From Saprospira sp. CCB-QB6 (GTDB taxonomy: Bacteria > Bacteroidota > Bacteroidia > Chitinophagales > Saprospiraceae), in assembly GCF_028464065.1 (NCBI RefSeq), contig NZ_CP116808.1, positions 682,001 through 746,000 of the forward strand: 64,000 nt of DNA, written 5' to 3'. The notes beneath the pieces were generated by a model. That model was not told where the DNA came from. It did no database searches and saw nothing but the letters and a program-made list of their open reading frames with translations. Of this stretch, positions 33,587 through 43,100 are shown piece after piece; position 1 is the stretch's first letter, and every line of letters begins with the position of its first letter. Made by a program: the position numbers and the translations under genes.

Positions 33587-33622
33587 AAGGCTCGTTTTGT
33601 TCCTTTTGGACTAACGAGCCTT
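33587..33622 (+). terminator. terminator of the ABC-F gene
   Basis: AAGGCTCGTT pairs with AACGAGCCTT and is followed by the T-rich CTGTTTG. The loop is 16 nt long, so the strength is moderate. Confidence 0.65.
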
Positions 33623-33680
33623 CTGTTTGTATAGCCTTTTGAGGCTATCCCAACTAGTACAGCATACAACTTTACTTTAT

Positions 33681-34412
33681 ATGAAACTATCTATGAATGC
33701 CTCTTCTTGGGGTGCTGCTTTTTTGCTGCTCATTTTGATGTTGAGCATGACTCCTGAGGCTTCGGCCCAAAGACGCAAGAAAAAGCGTAAGAAAAAACAG
33801 AAAACTGTACAAGTAGACAGTCTAGGCCTCAGTTATAATTATGGCCTCTTAGTTGGCGCTAGCATTGCTATGCAAGGTATTCCCAAAGACTCTTTATCTG
33901 GAGAAGAAATTGCCGCTGGAATCATGAAAGCGCTAGAAAGTGAGTTAGGCCCTCAGATGATGGATCAAGCTCAAGAGCGCTTTATGGCTCGTATGGAGGC
34001 CATGCAAGCTGCTTTAGCCGAAGCTAAACTAGCTGAGGAAAAAGTATGGTTTGAAGACAATGCCAAAAACAACAAAAACATCAAGACGCTAGAGTCAGGC
34101 ATTCAATATGAAGTTTTACAAGCTGGCGAGGGCGAAAAGCCCACAGCTGAAAGCACCGTAACTACACACTATCATGGCACCCTTACGGATGGGAGCGTAT
34201 TTGATAGTTCGGTAGAGCGTGGACAGCCAGCTACCTTTCCCGTTGGTGGCGTGATCCAAGGTTGGCAAGAGATCCTACAGCTTATGCCCACTGGCGCTAA
34301 ATGGAAGGTCTATATTCCCTCTGCTTTAGCTTATGGAAGTCAAGCAGTGGGTAGTATTCCCGCCAACTCTATTCTCATCTTTGAAATTGAGCTACTCTCT
34401 ATTGGAGAGTAA
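33681..34412 (+). CDS. FKBP-type peptidyl-prolyl isomerase, exported
   Basis: The protein has 243 residues from the ATG at 33681; the frame opens upstream at 33627 but the signal peptide starts here. A leader (AAFLLLILMLSMTPEASAQ) is cut after Ala, leaving an exceptionally basic mature N-terminus (RRKKKRKKKQK), which could bind nucleic acid, LPS or phospholipid head groups. One FKBP_N domain (LSYNYGLLVGASIAMQ...QERFMARMEAMQAAL) and the catalytic domain follow (YEVLQAGEGEKP, THYHGTLTDGSVFDSSVERG, GWQEILQLMPTGAKWKVYIP, ILIFEIELLSI). It heads a tandem of three paralogues; 41 bp separate it from the next. Confidence 0.92.
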   Translation: MKLSMNASSWGAAFLLLILMLSMTPEASAQRRKKKRKKKQKTVQVDSLGLSYNYGLLVGASIAMQGIPKDSLSGEEIAAGIMKALESELGPQMMDQAQERFMARMEAMQAALAEAKLAEEKVWFEDNAKNNKNIKTLESGIQYEVLQAGEGEKPTAESTVTTHYHGTLTDGSVFDSSVERGQPATFPVGGVIQGWQEILQLMPTGAKWKVYIPSALAYGSQAVGSIPANSILIFEIELLSIGE

Positions 34413-34453
34413 TTGAACGCATTATTTAGACTATTCAGAACGATCAAATTAAA

Positions 34454-35419
34454 ATGAAAAAACAGTTTTTAGTACTAGCACTAGCTGCTGGTTTGGGCCT
34501 TGTTGGCTGTACAGAAGATAAAGAAAAAGCAGGTGCTGCAGAACTAGGCGAAAACCTAGAACAAATGGAAGAAAAAGCCGCTACCGATGCCCCTGCTCTT
34601 GCCGGCAATTTGGGCGAGGCCTTTGGCGTATATATCGCTAGCGACCTCATGAATGGCGCTGGCATTACTGCCGATGTCTTGAATGTTGCTGAGTTTACGG
34701 CTAACTTCCAAAAGGCCATGAAAGGAGAAGAGCCTTTCCAAATGCAGACAGTTGGTCCAAAAATCCAACAATATATGGGGGGCTGTGCCGCCGCTAAGCA
34801 ATCTGGAAACCCTATGCCCCAAGCCCCCGAGAATTTTTCGGCTGAGTTTGGCTTTATGGTGGGCTTTAATGTAAAGTCGCAAGGAATGCTCAACGCCAAT
34901 AACTTTGACTTTGCTGGCTTTGACAAAGGCTTCGCCTCTGTTTTTGAAGGAGCCCCTAGCATGACTGGCGAAAATGCCCAGCAGCTTATCCAAACTGCAA
35001 TGACGAAGCTACAGGCAGAGGCGGCTAAGGCTGTTCAAGCAGATGAAAAAGCATTCTTTGAAAAGAATGCCAAGGAAAATGATAAAATCATCAGCCTGCC
35101 TTCTGGCATTCAATATGAGGTACTCAAAGAGGGGAAAGGACCAAAACCAGCCATTACGGATAAGGTGCGCACGCACTATCACGGTACTTTGCTAGACGGT
35201 TCTATTTTTGACAGCTCTGTAGACCGTGGCGAACCCGCCGAGTTTCCCATTCAGGGCGTAATTAAGGGCTGGCAAGAGGTTTTGCCCATGATGGCTACTG
35301 GCGCTAAATGGAAGGTCTATATTCCCTCTGGCTTGGCTTATGGTCCTCAAGGCCGCCCAGGCATTCCCGCCAATTCTATTTTGGTCTTCGAAATTGAGCT
35401 TTTGGATATTGTGAAGTAG
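34454..35419 (+). CDS. FKBP-type peptidyl-prolyl isomerase, lipoprotein with two FKBP_N repeats
   Basis: The 321-residue protein has a lipoprotein leader ending LVGC (Cys20) and an acidic linker. Two successive dimerisation-type repeats follow (EAFGVYIASDLMNGAGITAD near residue 55; AEFGFMVGFNVKSQGMLNAN near 130), then a connecting helix (TKLQAEAAKAVQADEKAFFE) and the FKBP domain (YEVLKEGKGPKP, GWQEVLPMMATGAKWKVYIP, ILVFEIELLDIVK). The usual Mip/FkpA layout has one such N-terminal repeat, so this is a duplicated form. A block of about 360 bp is almost identical to the next gene (see findings). The lipid anchor implies a membrane-attached periplasmic chaperone. Confidence 0.92.
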   Translation: MKKQFLVLALAAGLGLVGCTEDKEKAGAAELGENLEQMEEKAATDAPALAGNLGEAFGVYIASDLMNGAGITADVLNVAEFTANFQKAMKGEEPFQMQTVGPKIQQYMGGCAAAKQSGNPMPQAPENFSAEFGFMVGFNVKSQGMLNANNFDFAGFDKGFASVFEGAPSMTGENAQQLIQTAMTKLQAEAAKAVQADEKAFFEKNAKENDKIISLPSGIQYEVLKEGKGPKPAITDKVRTHYHGTLLDGSIFDSSVDRGEPAEFPIQGVIKGWQEVLPMMATGAKWKVYIPSGLAYGPQGRPGIPANSILVFEIELLDIVK

Positions 35420-35447
35420 ATGACTTCCCATTTTTTGTAACTAAAAG

Positions 35448-35479
35448 GTACTTCTGTGGCTATATAGCTGCAGAAGTAT
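35448..35479 (+). terminator. terminator between the second and third FKBP genes
   Basis: TACTTCTG pairs with CAGAAGTA across a loop and is followed by TTTTTTT, 28 bp after the stop. The third gene therefore probably has some independent transcription. Confidence 0.82.
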
Positions 35480-35502
35480 TTTTTTAACTATAACTCGCTA
35501 AA

Positions 35503-36405
35503 ATGAAAATGATAACCCTCGGGCTTTTTTTCCTCTTTCTCGCCAATTTTGGCGCAATGGCCCAAACAGAAAAAGAACAACAAACAACAGCGCGTTTAGC
35601 AGAGGCCTTTGGTGTATATATCGCTAGCGACCTCATGAATGGCGCTGGCATTACTGCCGATGTCTTGAATGTTGCTGAGTTTACGGCTAACTTCCAAAAG
35701 GCCATGAAAGGAGAAGAGCCTTTCCAAATGCAGACAGTTGGGCCAAAAATCCAACAATATATGGGGGGCTGTGCCGCCGCTAAGCAATCTGGAAACCCTA
35801 TGCCACAAGCCCCAGAGAATTTTTCGGCTGAGTTTGGCTTTATGGTGGGCTTTAATGTAAAGTCGCAAGGGATGCTCAACGCCAATAACTTTGACTTTGC
35901 TGGCTTTGACAAGGGCTTTGCCTCTGTTTTTGAAGGAGCCCCTAGCATGACTGGCGAAAATGCCCAACGAATTGTCAATACGACCTACCAAAAGATGCTG
36001 GCCGAAATGGCCCAAAAGGCAAAAGAGCAGGAAAAGGCATTTTTTGAAAAGAATGCCAAGAAAAATGAGAAGATCATTAGCCTGCCTTCTGGTATTCAGT
36101 ATGAGGTACTCAAAGAGGGGAAAGGGCCAAAACCAACTATTACCGATAAAGTACGCACGCACTACCACGGTACTTTGCTAGATGGTTCTGTTTTTGACAG
36201 CTCTGTAGACCGTGGCGAACCCGCCGAGTTTCCCATTCAGGGGGTAATTAAGGGCTGGCAAGAGGTTGTGCCCATGATGGGCACTGGCGCCAAATGGAGA
36301 GTGTATATTCCCTCTGCCTTAGCTTATGGCGCTCAAAAGCGCAAAAAAATTCCCGCCAACTCTATTCTGATCTTCGAAATTGAGCTTTTGGATATTGTGA
36401 AGTAA
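35503..36405 (+). CDS. FKBP-type peptidyl-prolyl isomerase, exported with two FKBP_N repeats
   Basis: The 300-residue protein has a cleavable signal peptide (MKMITLGLFFLFLANFGAMA before Gln21) instead of a lipobox. The two N-terminal repeats from EAFGVYIAS to SMTGENAQ are the same residue for residue as in the preceding gene. The next helix differs completely (RIVNTTYQKMLAEMAQKAKE). The FKBP domain is close but not identical (GWQEVVPMMGTGAKWRVYIP, AYGAQKRKKIPANSILIFEI). It is a soluble periplasmic counterpart of its lipid-anchored sister. A strong terminator follows. Confidence 0.92.
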   Translation: MKMITLGLFFLFLANFGAMAQTEKEQQTTARLAEAFGVYIASDLMNGAGITADVLNVAEFTANFQKAMKGEEPFQMQTVGPKIQQYMGGCAAAKQSGNPMPQAPENFSAEFGFMVGFNVKSQGMLNANNFDFAGFDKGFASVFEGAPSMTGENAQRIVNTTYQKMLAEMAQKAKEQEKAFFEKNAKKNEKIISLPSGIQYEVLKEGKGPKPTITDKVRTHYHGTLLDGSVFDSSVDRGEPAEFPIQGVIKGWQEVVPMMGTGAKWRVYIPSALAYGAQKRKKIPANSILIFEIELLDIVK

Positions 36406-36428
36406 GTATACTGAAGCTGCTGTTTATT

Positions 36429-36462
36429 AGCTGCTGTAACATTTTTGTTGCAGCAGCTTTTT
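36429..36462 (+). terminator. terminator of the third FKBP gene
   Basis: AGCTGCTGTAACA pairs with TGTTGCAGCAGCT (one mismatch), followed by TTTTTT. The T-run directly abuts the GGGG of repeat A6. Confidence 0.88.
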
Positions 36463-36464
36463 TG

Positions 36465-36583
36465 GGGGCTGCCCCGCCCTCCGGGCGGGTCGGGCTGTTT
36501 CGCAGCTCGCTGTTCGCTCGGCCCTGCGCCGCCTTTGGCGGCTGGGTCTGGCGCTTCGCGCCACTGCTATCCATCCCTCAGCC
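36465..36583 (+). repeat. dispersed hairpin element, subfamily A (copy A6)
   Basis: It runs GGGGCTG to CAGCC with hairpins GCCCTCCGGGC, GCCGCCTTTGGCGGC and GGCGCTTCGCGCC. It begins at the end of the FKBP terminator. Confidence 0.87.
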
Positions 36584-36943
36584 AGAGTGGTATTCCTCGC
36601 TGCGCTCGTCATTTGTTGATATGTCCCCGCCCACCCTCCCCGCTGCGAGCTTCCTTAGGGAAGCTCTTGGGGAGGATGGACCAATGCATAATTTTTAGGG
36701 GTGAGGAGCGGAGCGACGAACGGAATGCTGGGCGCTTTGGCCCCCAAGGCCAAAGGAGCCCAGCCCCCAGGCGAAGCCCCGCCTCAACGAATGCCCAAAG
36801 CTAGGTCTAGCCTACTGCTCCCCTGCCTCATTCAAGTAAAAAAGATAGATTTAGCGGGGCCAGAGCCGGCCGGGCGCGCTTGGCGCGAGCCGGCGAAGCT
36901 TGAAGCCGCGACAGCGGCTTGTAGCTGAGCCGCAGGGCAGCCT
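36584..36943. other. GC-rich intergenic filler between two hairpin elements
   Basis: No gene is supported. It contains several short inverted repeats: CTTTGGCC with GGCCAAAG at about 36749-36770, AGCTTCC with GGGAAGCT at about 36649-36665, GCCGGC arms at about 36860-36894, and AAGCCGC/GCGGCTT at about 36903-36920. The GGTCTAGCC at about 36804 resembles the GGTCTGGCC block of the dispersed element, so this may be a decayed copy. Confidence 0.45.
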
Positions 36944-37057
36944 GGCCTAGGGGCCTGAAGGGGTGGCCGCAGGCCAGCCCCAGGCGGCAAAGCCGCCGCA
37001 GGGCCGAGCAAAGCTGCGAGCCCCGAAAGGGCCCGGCCGCCAAAGGCGGCAGGCCCC
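36944..37057 (-). repeat. dispersed hairpin element, subfamily B (copy B11)
   Basis: On the minus strand it runs GGGGCCT to AGGCC with hairpins TGCCGCCTTTGGCGGC, GGCGGCTTTGCCGCC and GGCCTGCGGCC. The usual CTGCTCCACATCG block is diverged. The GCCGCCTTTGGCGGC hairpin sits in the first position here but in the middle position in copy A6. Confidence 0.75.
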
Positions 37058-37062
37058 AAAAC

Positions 37063-37097
37063 AAAAAAGCCTGTCTGCAAATAGCAAACAGGCTTTT
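37063..37097 (-). terminator. terminator of the giant adhesin gene
   Basis: On the minus strand AAGCCTGT and ACAGGCTT pair across a 13-nt loop and are followed by TTTTTTGTTTT, just after the stop codon. Confidence 0.82.
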
Positions 37098-37117
37098 CTC
37101 AGTTATACAAAGCTAGC

Positions 37118-40100
37118 TTATGGTTTTTGTAGCTTTTGGCCCAAGAGCTGGCCCTTGGGTGTTTGTAATTGTAGGAAATAAAGTCCAGAAGGCCAATCAG
37201 CTGGAAGCTGAACTTGTGTATTCGAGAAACCTTCGGGAAGATTCAATCCACGATCAAGCAATAAGCGGCCCGCAAAATCAAAAATTTGCAAGCGGGCTTC
37301 AGGCACAGCCATTGGCAATTCCAACTCTAAATTTAGAATCTCTTGAAGCGGATTTGGATAAATCCGATACTGTCCTTCAGTCAACGCAATAGGATTTGTA
37401 GCTGTTGGCTGATTACTCACGTCAATTAGAATAGAGCCAGAAACCCCAGACATATCTTGAGCTGTAGCCACCACTAATACTTGACCATTTCCTCTAGCAG
37501 TAAGGACTCCAGATTGATCAATCGTGCCCACAGAAGTATTAGAAACGGACCAACTCACATTAGGGTTATCTGCATTGGCTGGAGAAACTACTGCAAACAG
37601 TTGCAAGGTCCCATTGGGCAAGTTAATTTCTGTGTTTCCACCTGCAGAAAGCACTTGAATTGAAGAGACCAGAATCTGGCCCTGTCCCCCTTGGTTACTA
37701 ATCGTAATCTGTTTGCTACCCGATACGCCAGAGCCATCGGTAGCCGTTGCAGTTACCGTCACAACGCCGTTAGTAAGTGCTTGTAGCACACCCGTAGCGT
37801 TAATGCTTGCGATACTGCTATTTGATACCGACCAGTTTACATTTTGGTTATTGGCACTAGTGGGCAGCACCGTAGCAATCATTTGCAAACTCCCTGCATT
37901 GCTTGTAATATGGTCAATTCCCGACTGAGAATTCACCAAAATGCTTTGCACCATTACCGATTGGTTATTGATCACAATAACTGTAGAACCAAAGACATTT
38001 GATCCATCAGTAGCTGTGGCTGTTACAGTCACCAAACCATTACTTACTGCTGTCAATAAACCAGTATTAGGATCAATCGTCGCTATTGTAGGATCATTTA
38101 CAGACCAAACTACGGTTGGGTTAGAGGCATTAGTAGGCGTTACCGTAGCAATCATTTGCAAATTGCCATTCAGTGTCGTGATCGAAGATTGGCCCCCTTG
38201 TCCCTGCACGCTAATTCCGCTAACATAGATAGGATCTACGGTTATCACAATACAATCAGAAACGCCAGAACCATCAGTAGCCGTTGCACAAACCTCTACC
38301 GTACCAGGATTACCTGCCATCAGCATCCCTGTACTTGGGTTAATCGTGGCTGAGCCCGTTTGGTTATTGACCGTCCAGCTAACTGAAGGATTTGAAGCAT
38401 TAGTAGGCGTTACTGTAGCCAACATCTGTAGGCTAGCATTGGCAGGTACTGTAGTTGCTCCCCCTTGGCCTTGCACACTAATCGTACTGACCAAAATAGG
38501 ATCTACTGTAATAATGATACAATCTGATATACCAGATCCATCATTGGCTGTAGCACAAACCTCTACTGTACCAGGACTACCAGCAGTAAGCACCCCTGTA
38601 CTAGGGTTAATCGTAGCAGAGCCCGTTTGGTTATTCACCGACCAAGTCACGCTATTATCGGTTGCATTAGCAGGAGTAATTGTAGCCAACATTTGTAGGC
38701 TAGCGTTAGCGGGAACTGTAGTTGCTCCACCTTGGCCCTGTACGCTAATCGCACTGACCAAAACAGCATTGATCGTGATAATTGTACAACCCACAACTCC
38801 AGAACCATCATTGGCTGTAGCACAAACCTCTACCGTACCAGGACTACCAGCCATCAATTGCCCAGTATTCGCGTTAATTGTAGCAGAACCTGTCTGGTTA
38901 TTCACCGACCAAGTCACAGTAGGATTAGTTGCATTAGCAGGAGTTACCGTAGCCTGCATCTGCAAACTAGCCCCTGAGTTGATACTAGCCGTTCCTCCTT
39001 GGCCCTGTACACTAATTGCTGTAACAGGAATAAAGACATTGCTAATCGTAATAATAATACAATCTGAAACGCCAGAACCATCCGTAGCCGTAGCACAAAC
39101 CTCTACCGTGCCTGCAGAAGTAGGACTAAGCACCCCTGAGGCACTAATCGTTGCAGAGCCCGTCTGATTATTGACCGACCAAGTGACAGTAGGATTAGAG
39201 GCATTGGCAGGACTAACTGTAGCCAACATCTGTAAAGTAGAAGAGCTAGCCACTGTAGTTGCTCCACCTTGACCTTGTACCGTAATACTAGACACCAAAA
39301 TAGGATCAATCGTAATGATGATACAATCTGATATACCAGAGCCATCCGTAGCCGTAGCACAAACTTCCACGGTACCAGGATTGCCCGCTGTTAAAACTCC
39401 TGTACTTGAGTTTACCGTCGCTGTTCCTGTTTGGTTATTCACCGACCAAGTCACACTATTATTAGAGGCATTCGCAGGAGCTACGGTAGCCAACATCTGC
39501 AAACTAGAAGAGGATTGAACAGTTGTTGCTCCCCCTTGACCCTGTACTGTAATACTAGACACTAAAATAGGATCAATCGTAATGATGATACAATCTGAAA
39601 CTCCAGATCCATCATTGGCTGTAGCACAAACTTCCACGGTACCAGGATTGCCCGCTGTCAAAACTCCTGTACTTGAGTTTATCGTTGCTGTTCCTGTTTG
39701 GTTATTCACCGACCAAGTCACACTATTATTAGAGGCATTCGCAGGAGCTACTGTAGCTAACATCTGCAATGTAGAAGAGGATTGAACAGTTGTTGCTCCC
39801 CCTTGACCTTGTACCGTAATACTCGATACCAATACAATATTGGTAGTGACCGTAATAGTAGTACAATCTGAAACGCCAGAACCATCGGTAGCTGTAGCAC
39901 AAACCTCCACAGTACCAGGGTTGCCCCCAGTCAGAACACCTGAGCTACTGATGGTCGCTGTTCCTGTTTGATTGCTTACAGTCCAAGTTACATTTGGATT
40001 AGAGGCATTCGCAGGACTAATAATCGCCTGCATTTGTAGAGTCGAAGAAGAAAGTACAGCCGTAGCTCCCCCTTGACCTTGTACCGTAATACCAAATACC

Positions 40101-43100
40101 AAAATGGGATCAATCGTGATTATTATACAATCCGATACACCAGAGCCATCATTAGCCACAGCACAAACTTCGACGGTACCAGGATTGCCCGCTGTCAAAA
40201 CTCCTGTACTTGAGTTTATCGTCGCTGTGCCTGTCTGATTATTCACCGACCAAGTCACGCTATTATTAGAAGCATTGACAGGACTAACCGTCGCCAACAT
40301 CTGTAATGTGGTAGAGGATTGAACAGTTGTCGCTCCGCCTTGACCTTGTACCGTAATACCAGATACCAAAATCGGATCAATTGTGATTGTAATACAATCC
40401 GATACGCCTGAGCCATCATTAGCTGTGGCACAAACTTGTACCGTCCCAGGATTACCTGCCGTCAAAACACCAGAACTGTTAATGGTTGCGGTTCCTGTTC
40501 CATTCGTTACACTCCAACTTACAGAAGGATTCGACGCATTAGCGGGACTAATCATCGTCAACATTTGTAAGCTTGCATTAGCCTGTACATTAGTAAGACC
40601 GCCTTGGCCTTGTACCGTAATACTAGACACTAAAATTGGGTCAATCGTGATTGTAATACAATCCGATACGCCTGAGCCATCATTAGCGGTGGCACAAACT
40701 TGTACCGTCCCAGGATTACCAGCTGTCAAAACACCAGAACTATTAATGGTTGCAGTTCCTGTTCCATTCGTTACACTCCAACTTACAGAAGGATTCGACG
40801 CATTAGCAGGACTAATCGTAGCCAACATTTGTAAGCTTGCATTAGCCTGTACATTAGTAACACCGCCCTGGCCTTGTACCGTAATACTAGACACTAAAAT
40901 CGGATCAATCGTAATCGTTATACAATCCGATACGCCTGAGCCATCATTAGCTGTAGCACAAACTTCTACCGTTCCTGGATTACCAGCGGTCAAGACCCCT
41001 GTACTAGAGTTAATCGTCGCTGTTCCTGTTTGGTTATTCACAGCCCAACTCACAGATGGATTCGAGGCATTAGCGGGACTGACTGTCGCTAACATTTGTA
41101 AACTAGTCGAAGACTGCACAGTTGTCGCTCCGCCTTGGCCTTGCACCGTAATACTAGACACTAAAATCGGATCAATCGTAATAATAGTACAGCCTGACAC
41201 TCCAGAACCATCCGTAGCCGTAGCACAGATCTCTACCGTTCCCTCTGTATTAGTAGTCAATAAGCCAGTAATAGGATCAATGCTAGCCGTCCCCGTTTGA
41301 TTATTTACGGACCAACTTACTGTAGTATTTGTTGCATTAGCCGGATTTACTGTCGCCAGCATTTGTAAGGTATTTCCTAAGGTTACATTAGCTTGTCCAG
41401 CTTGCCCCTGTACGGTAATACTACTAACAGCTACCACTGCAGTTAAAATCGTAATTGTTGTACAACCCGATACCCCAGAACCATCAGTAGCTGTAGCACA
41501 AACCTCTACCGTTCCTGCTGTAGTTGCTGAAAGCAAACCTGTATTCGGATCAATTGTGGCCGTCCCCGTCTGATTCGTTACCGACCAAACTACTGTCTGA
41601 TTAGAGGCATTAGCGGGACTGACTGTCGCTTCCATTTGCAAGCTAGATCCTGCCTGCACATTAGTCGCTCCACCTTGACCCTGTACACTAATACTACTCA
41701 CAAAGATTGTCGTTGTTGTAATATTGATGACGGTACAACCCGATACCCCAGAACCATCAGTAGCCGTAGCACAAACCTCTACCGTTCCTGCTGTAGTTGC
41801 CGAAAGCAAGCCTGTATTCGAATCAATTGTAGCCGTTCCAGTTTGATTATTTACGGACCAAACTACCGTCTGATTAGAAGCATTAGTTGGACTTACTGTA
41901 GCCACCATCTGAAGATTAGCTCCTGCCTGAATAGTAGTTGCGCCTCCTTGGCCCTGCACACTAATGCTTGACACTAAGATTGGGTCAATCGTAATCATTA
42001 CACAATCCGATGCCCCTGAGCCATCATTGGCCGTAGCACAAACTTGCACCGTACCTGGATTACCCCCTGTCAATACACCTGAACTATTGATAGTCGCTGT
42101 TCCCGTACCATTTGTTACCGTCCAAGTTACAGAAGGATTAGACGCATTGGTGGGACTGACCGTAGCCAACATCTGCAATGTAGAAGAGGATTGTACAATT
42201 GTCGCTCCGCCTTGGCCCTGCACGGTTATGCTTGACACCAATATAGGATCAATCGTAATCGTTACACAATCCGATACCCCTGAACCATCATTGGCCGTAG
42301 CACATACTTGTACCGTACCTGGATTACCCGCTGTTAAAACGCCAGAACTATTGATAGTCGCTGTTCCCGTACCATTCGTTACGGTCCAACTAACTGAGGG
42401 ATCAGAAGCATTGGCAGGACTGACCGTAGCCAACATCTGCAATGTAGAAGAGGATTGTACAGTTGTCGCTCCCCCTTGACCCTGCACGGTTATGCTTGAC
42501 ACCAATATAGGATCAATCGTAATCGTTACACAATCCGATACTCCAGAACCATCATTAGCCGTAGCACATACTTGTACCGTACCTGGATTACCCGCTGTTA
42601 AAACGCCAGAACTATTGATCGTGGCTGTTCCCGTACCATTCGTTACGGTCCAACTAACTGAGGGATTAGAAGCATTGGCGGGACTAACAGTGGCCAACAT
42701 CTGCAATGTAGAAGAGGATTGTACGCTCGTCGCTCCGCCTTGGCCCTGCACGCTTATGCTGGACACCAAAATGGGATCAATCGTAATCGTTACACAATCC
42801 GATACCCCTGAGCCATCATTAGCCGTAGCACATACTTGTACGGTTCCTGGGTTGCCTCCCGTCAATACACCTGAGCTATTGATCGTTGCGCTTCCCGTTC
42901 CATTTACGACAGACCAGCTGACTGTATTATTTGTCGCATTGGCTGGACTAACGGTGGCCAACATCTGCAATGTAGCAGAAGCTTGCACCGCTGTCGCTCC
43001 CCCTTGGCCCTGCACACTAATGCTAGACACCAAAATAGGATCAATCGTAATCGTTACACAATCCGATACCCCAGAACCATCATTGGCCGTAGCACAAACT

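Noticed and set aside
36427-37080. Several overlapping open frames of 60-119 codons on both strands
   Set aside because: They come from the GC-rich repeat copies A6 and B11, give Pro/Ala/Arg-rich products and exist on both strands at once. The same holds for frames in the other repeat copies, such as 9970-10380, 23422-23755, 31535-31758, 54951-55235 and 60036-60388.
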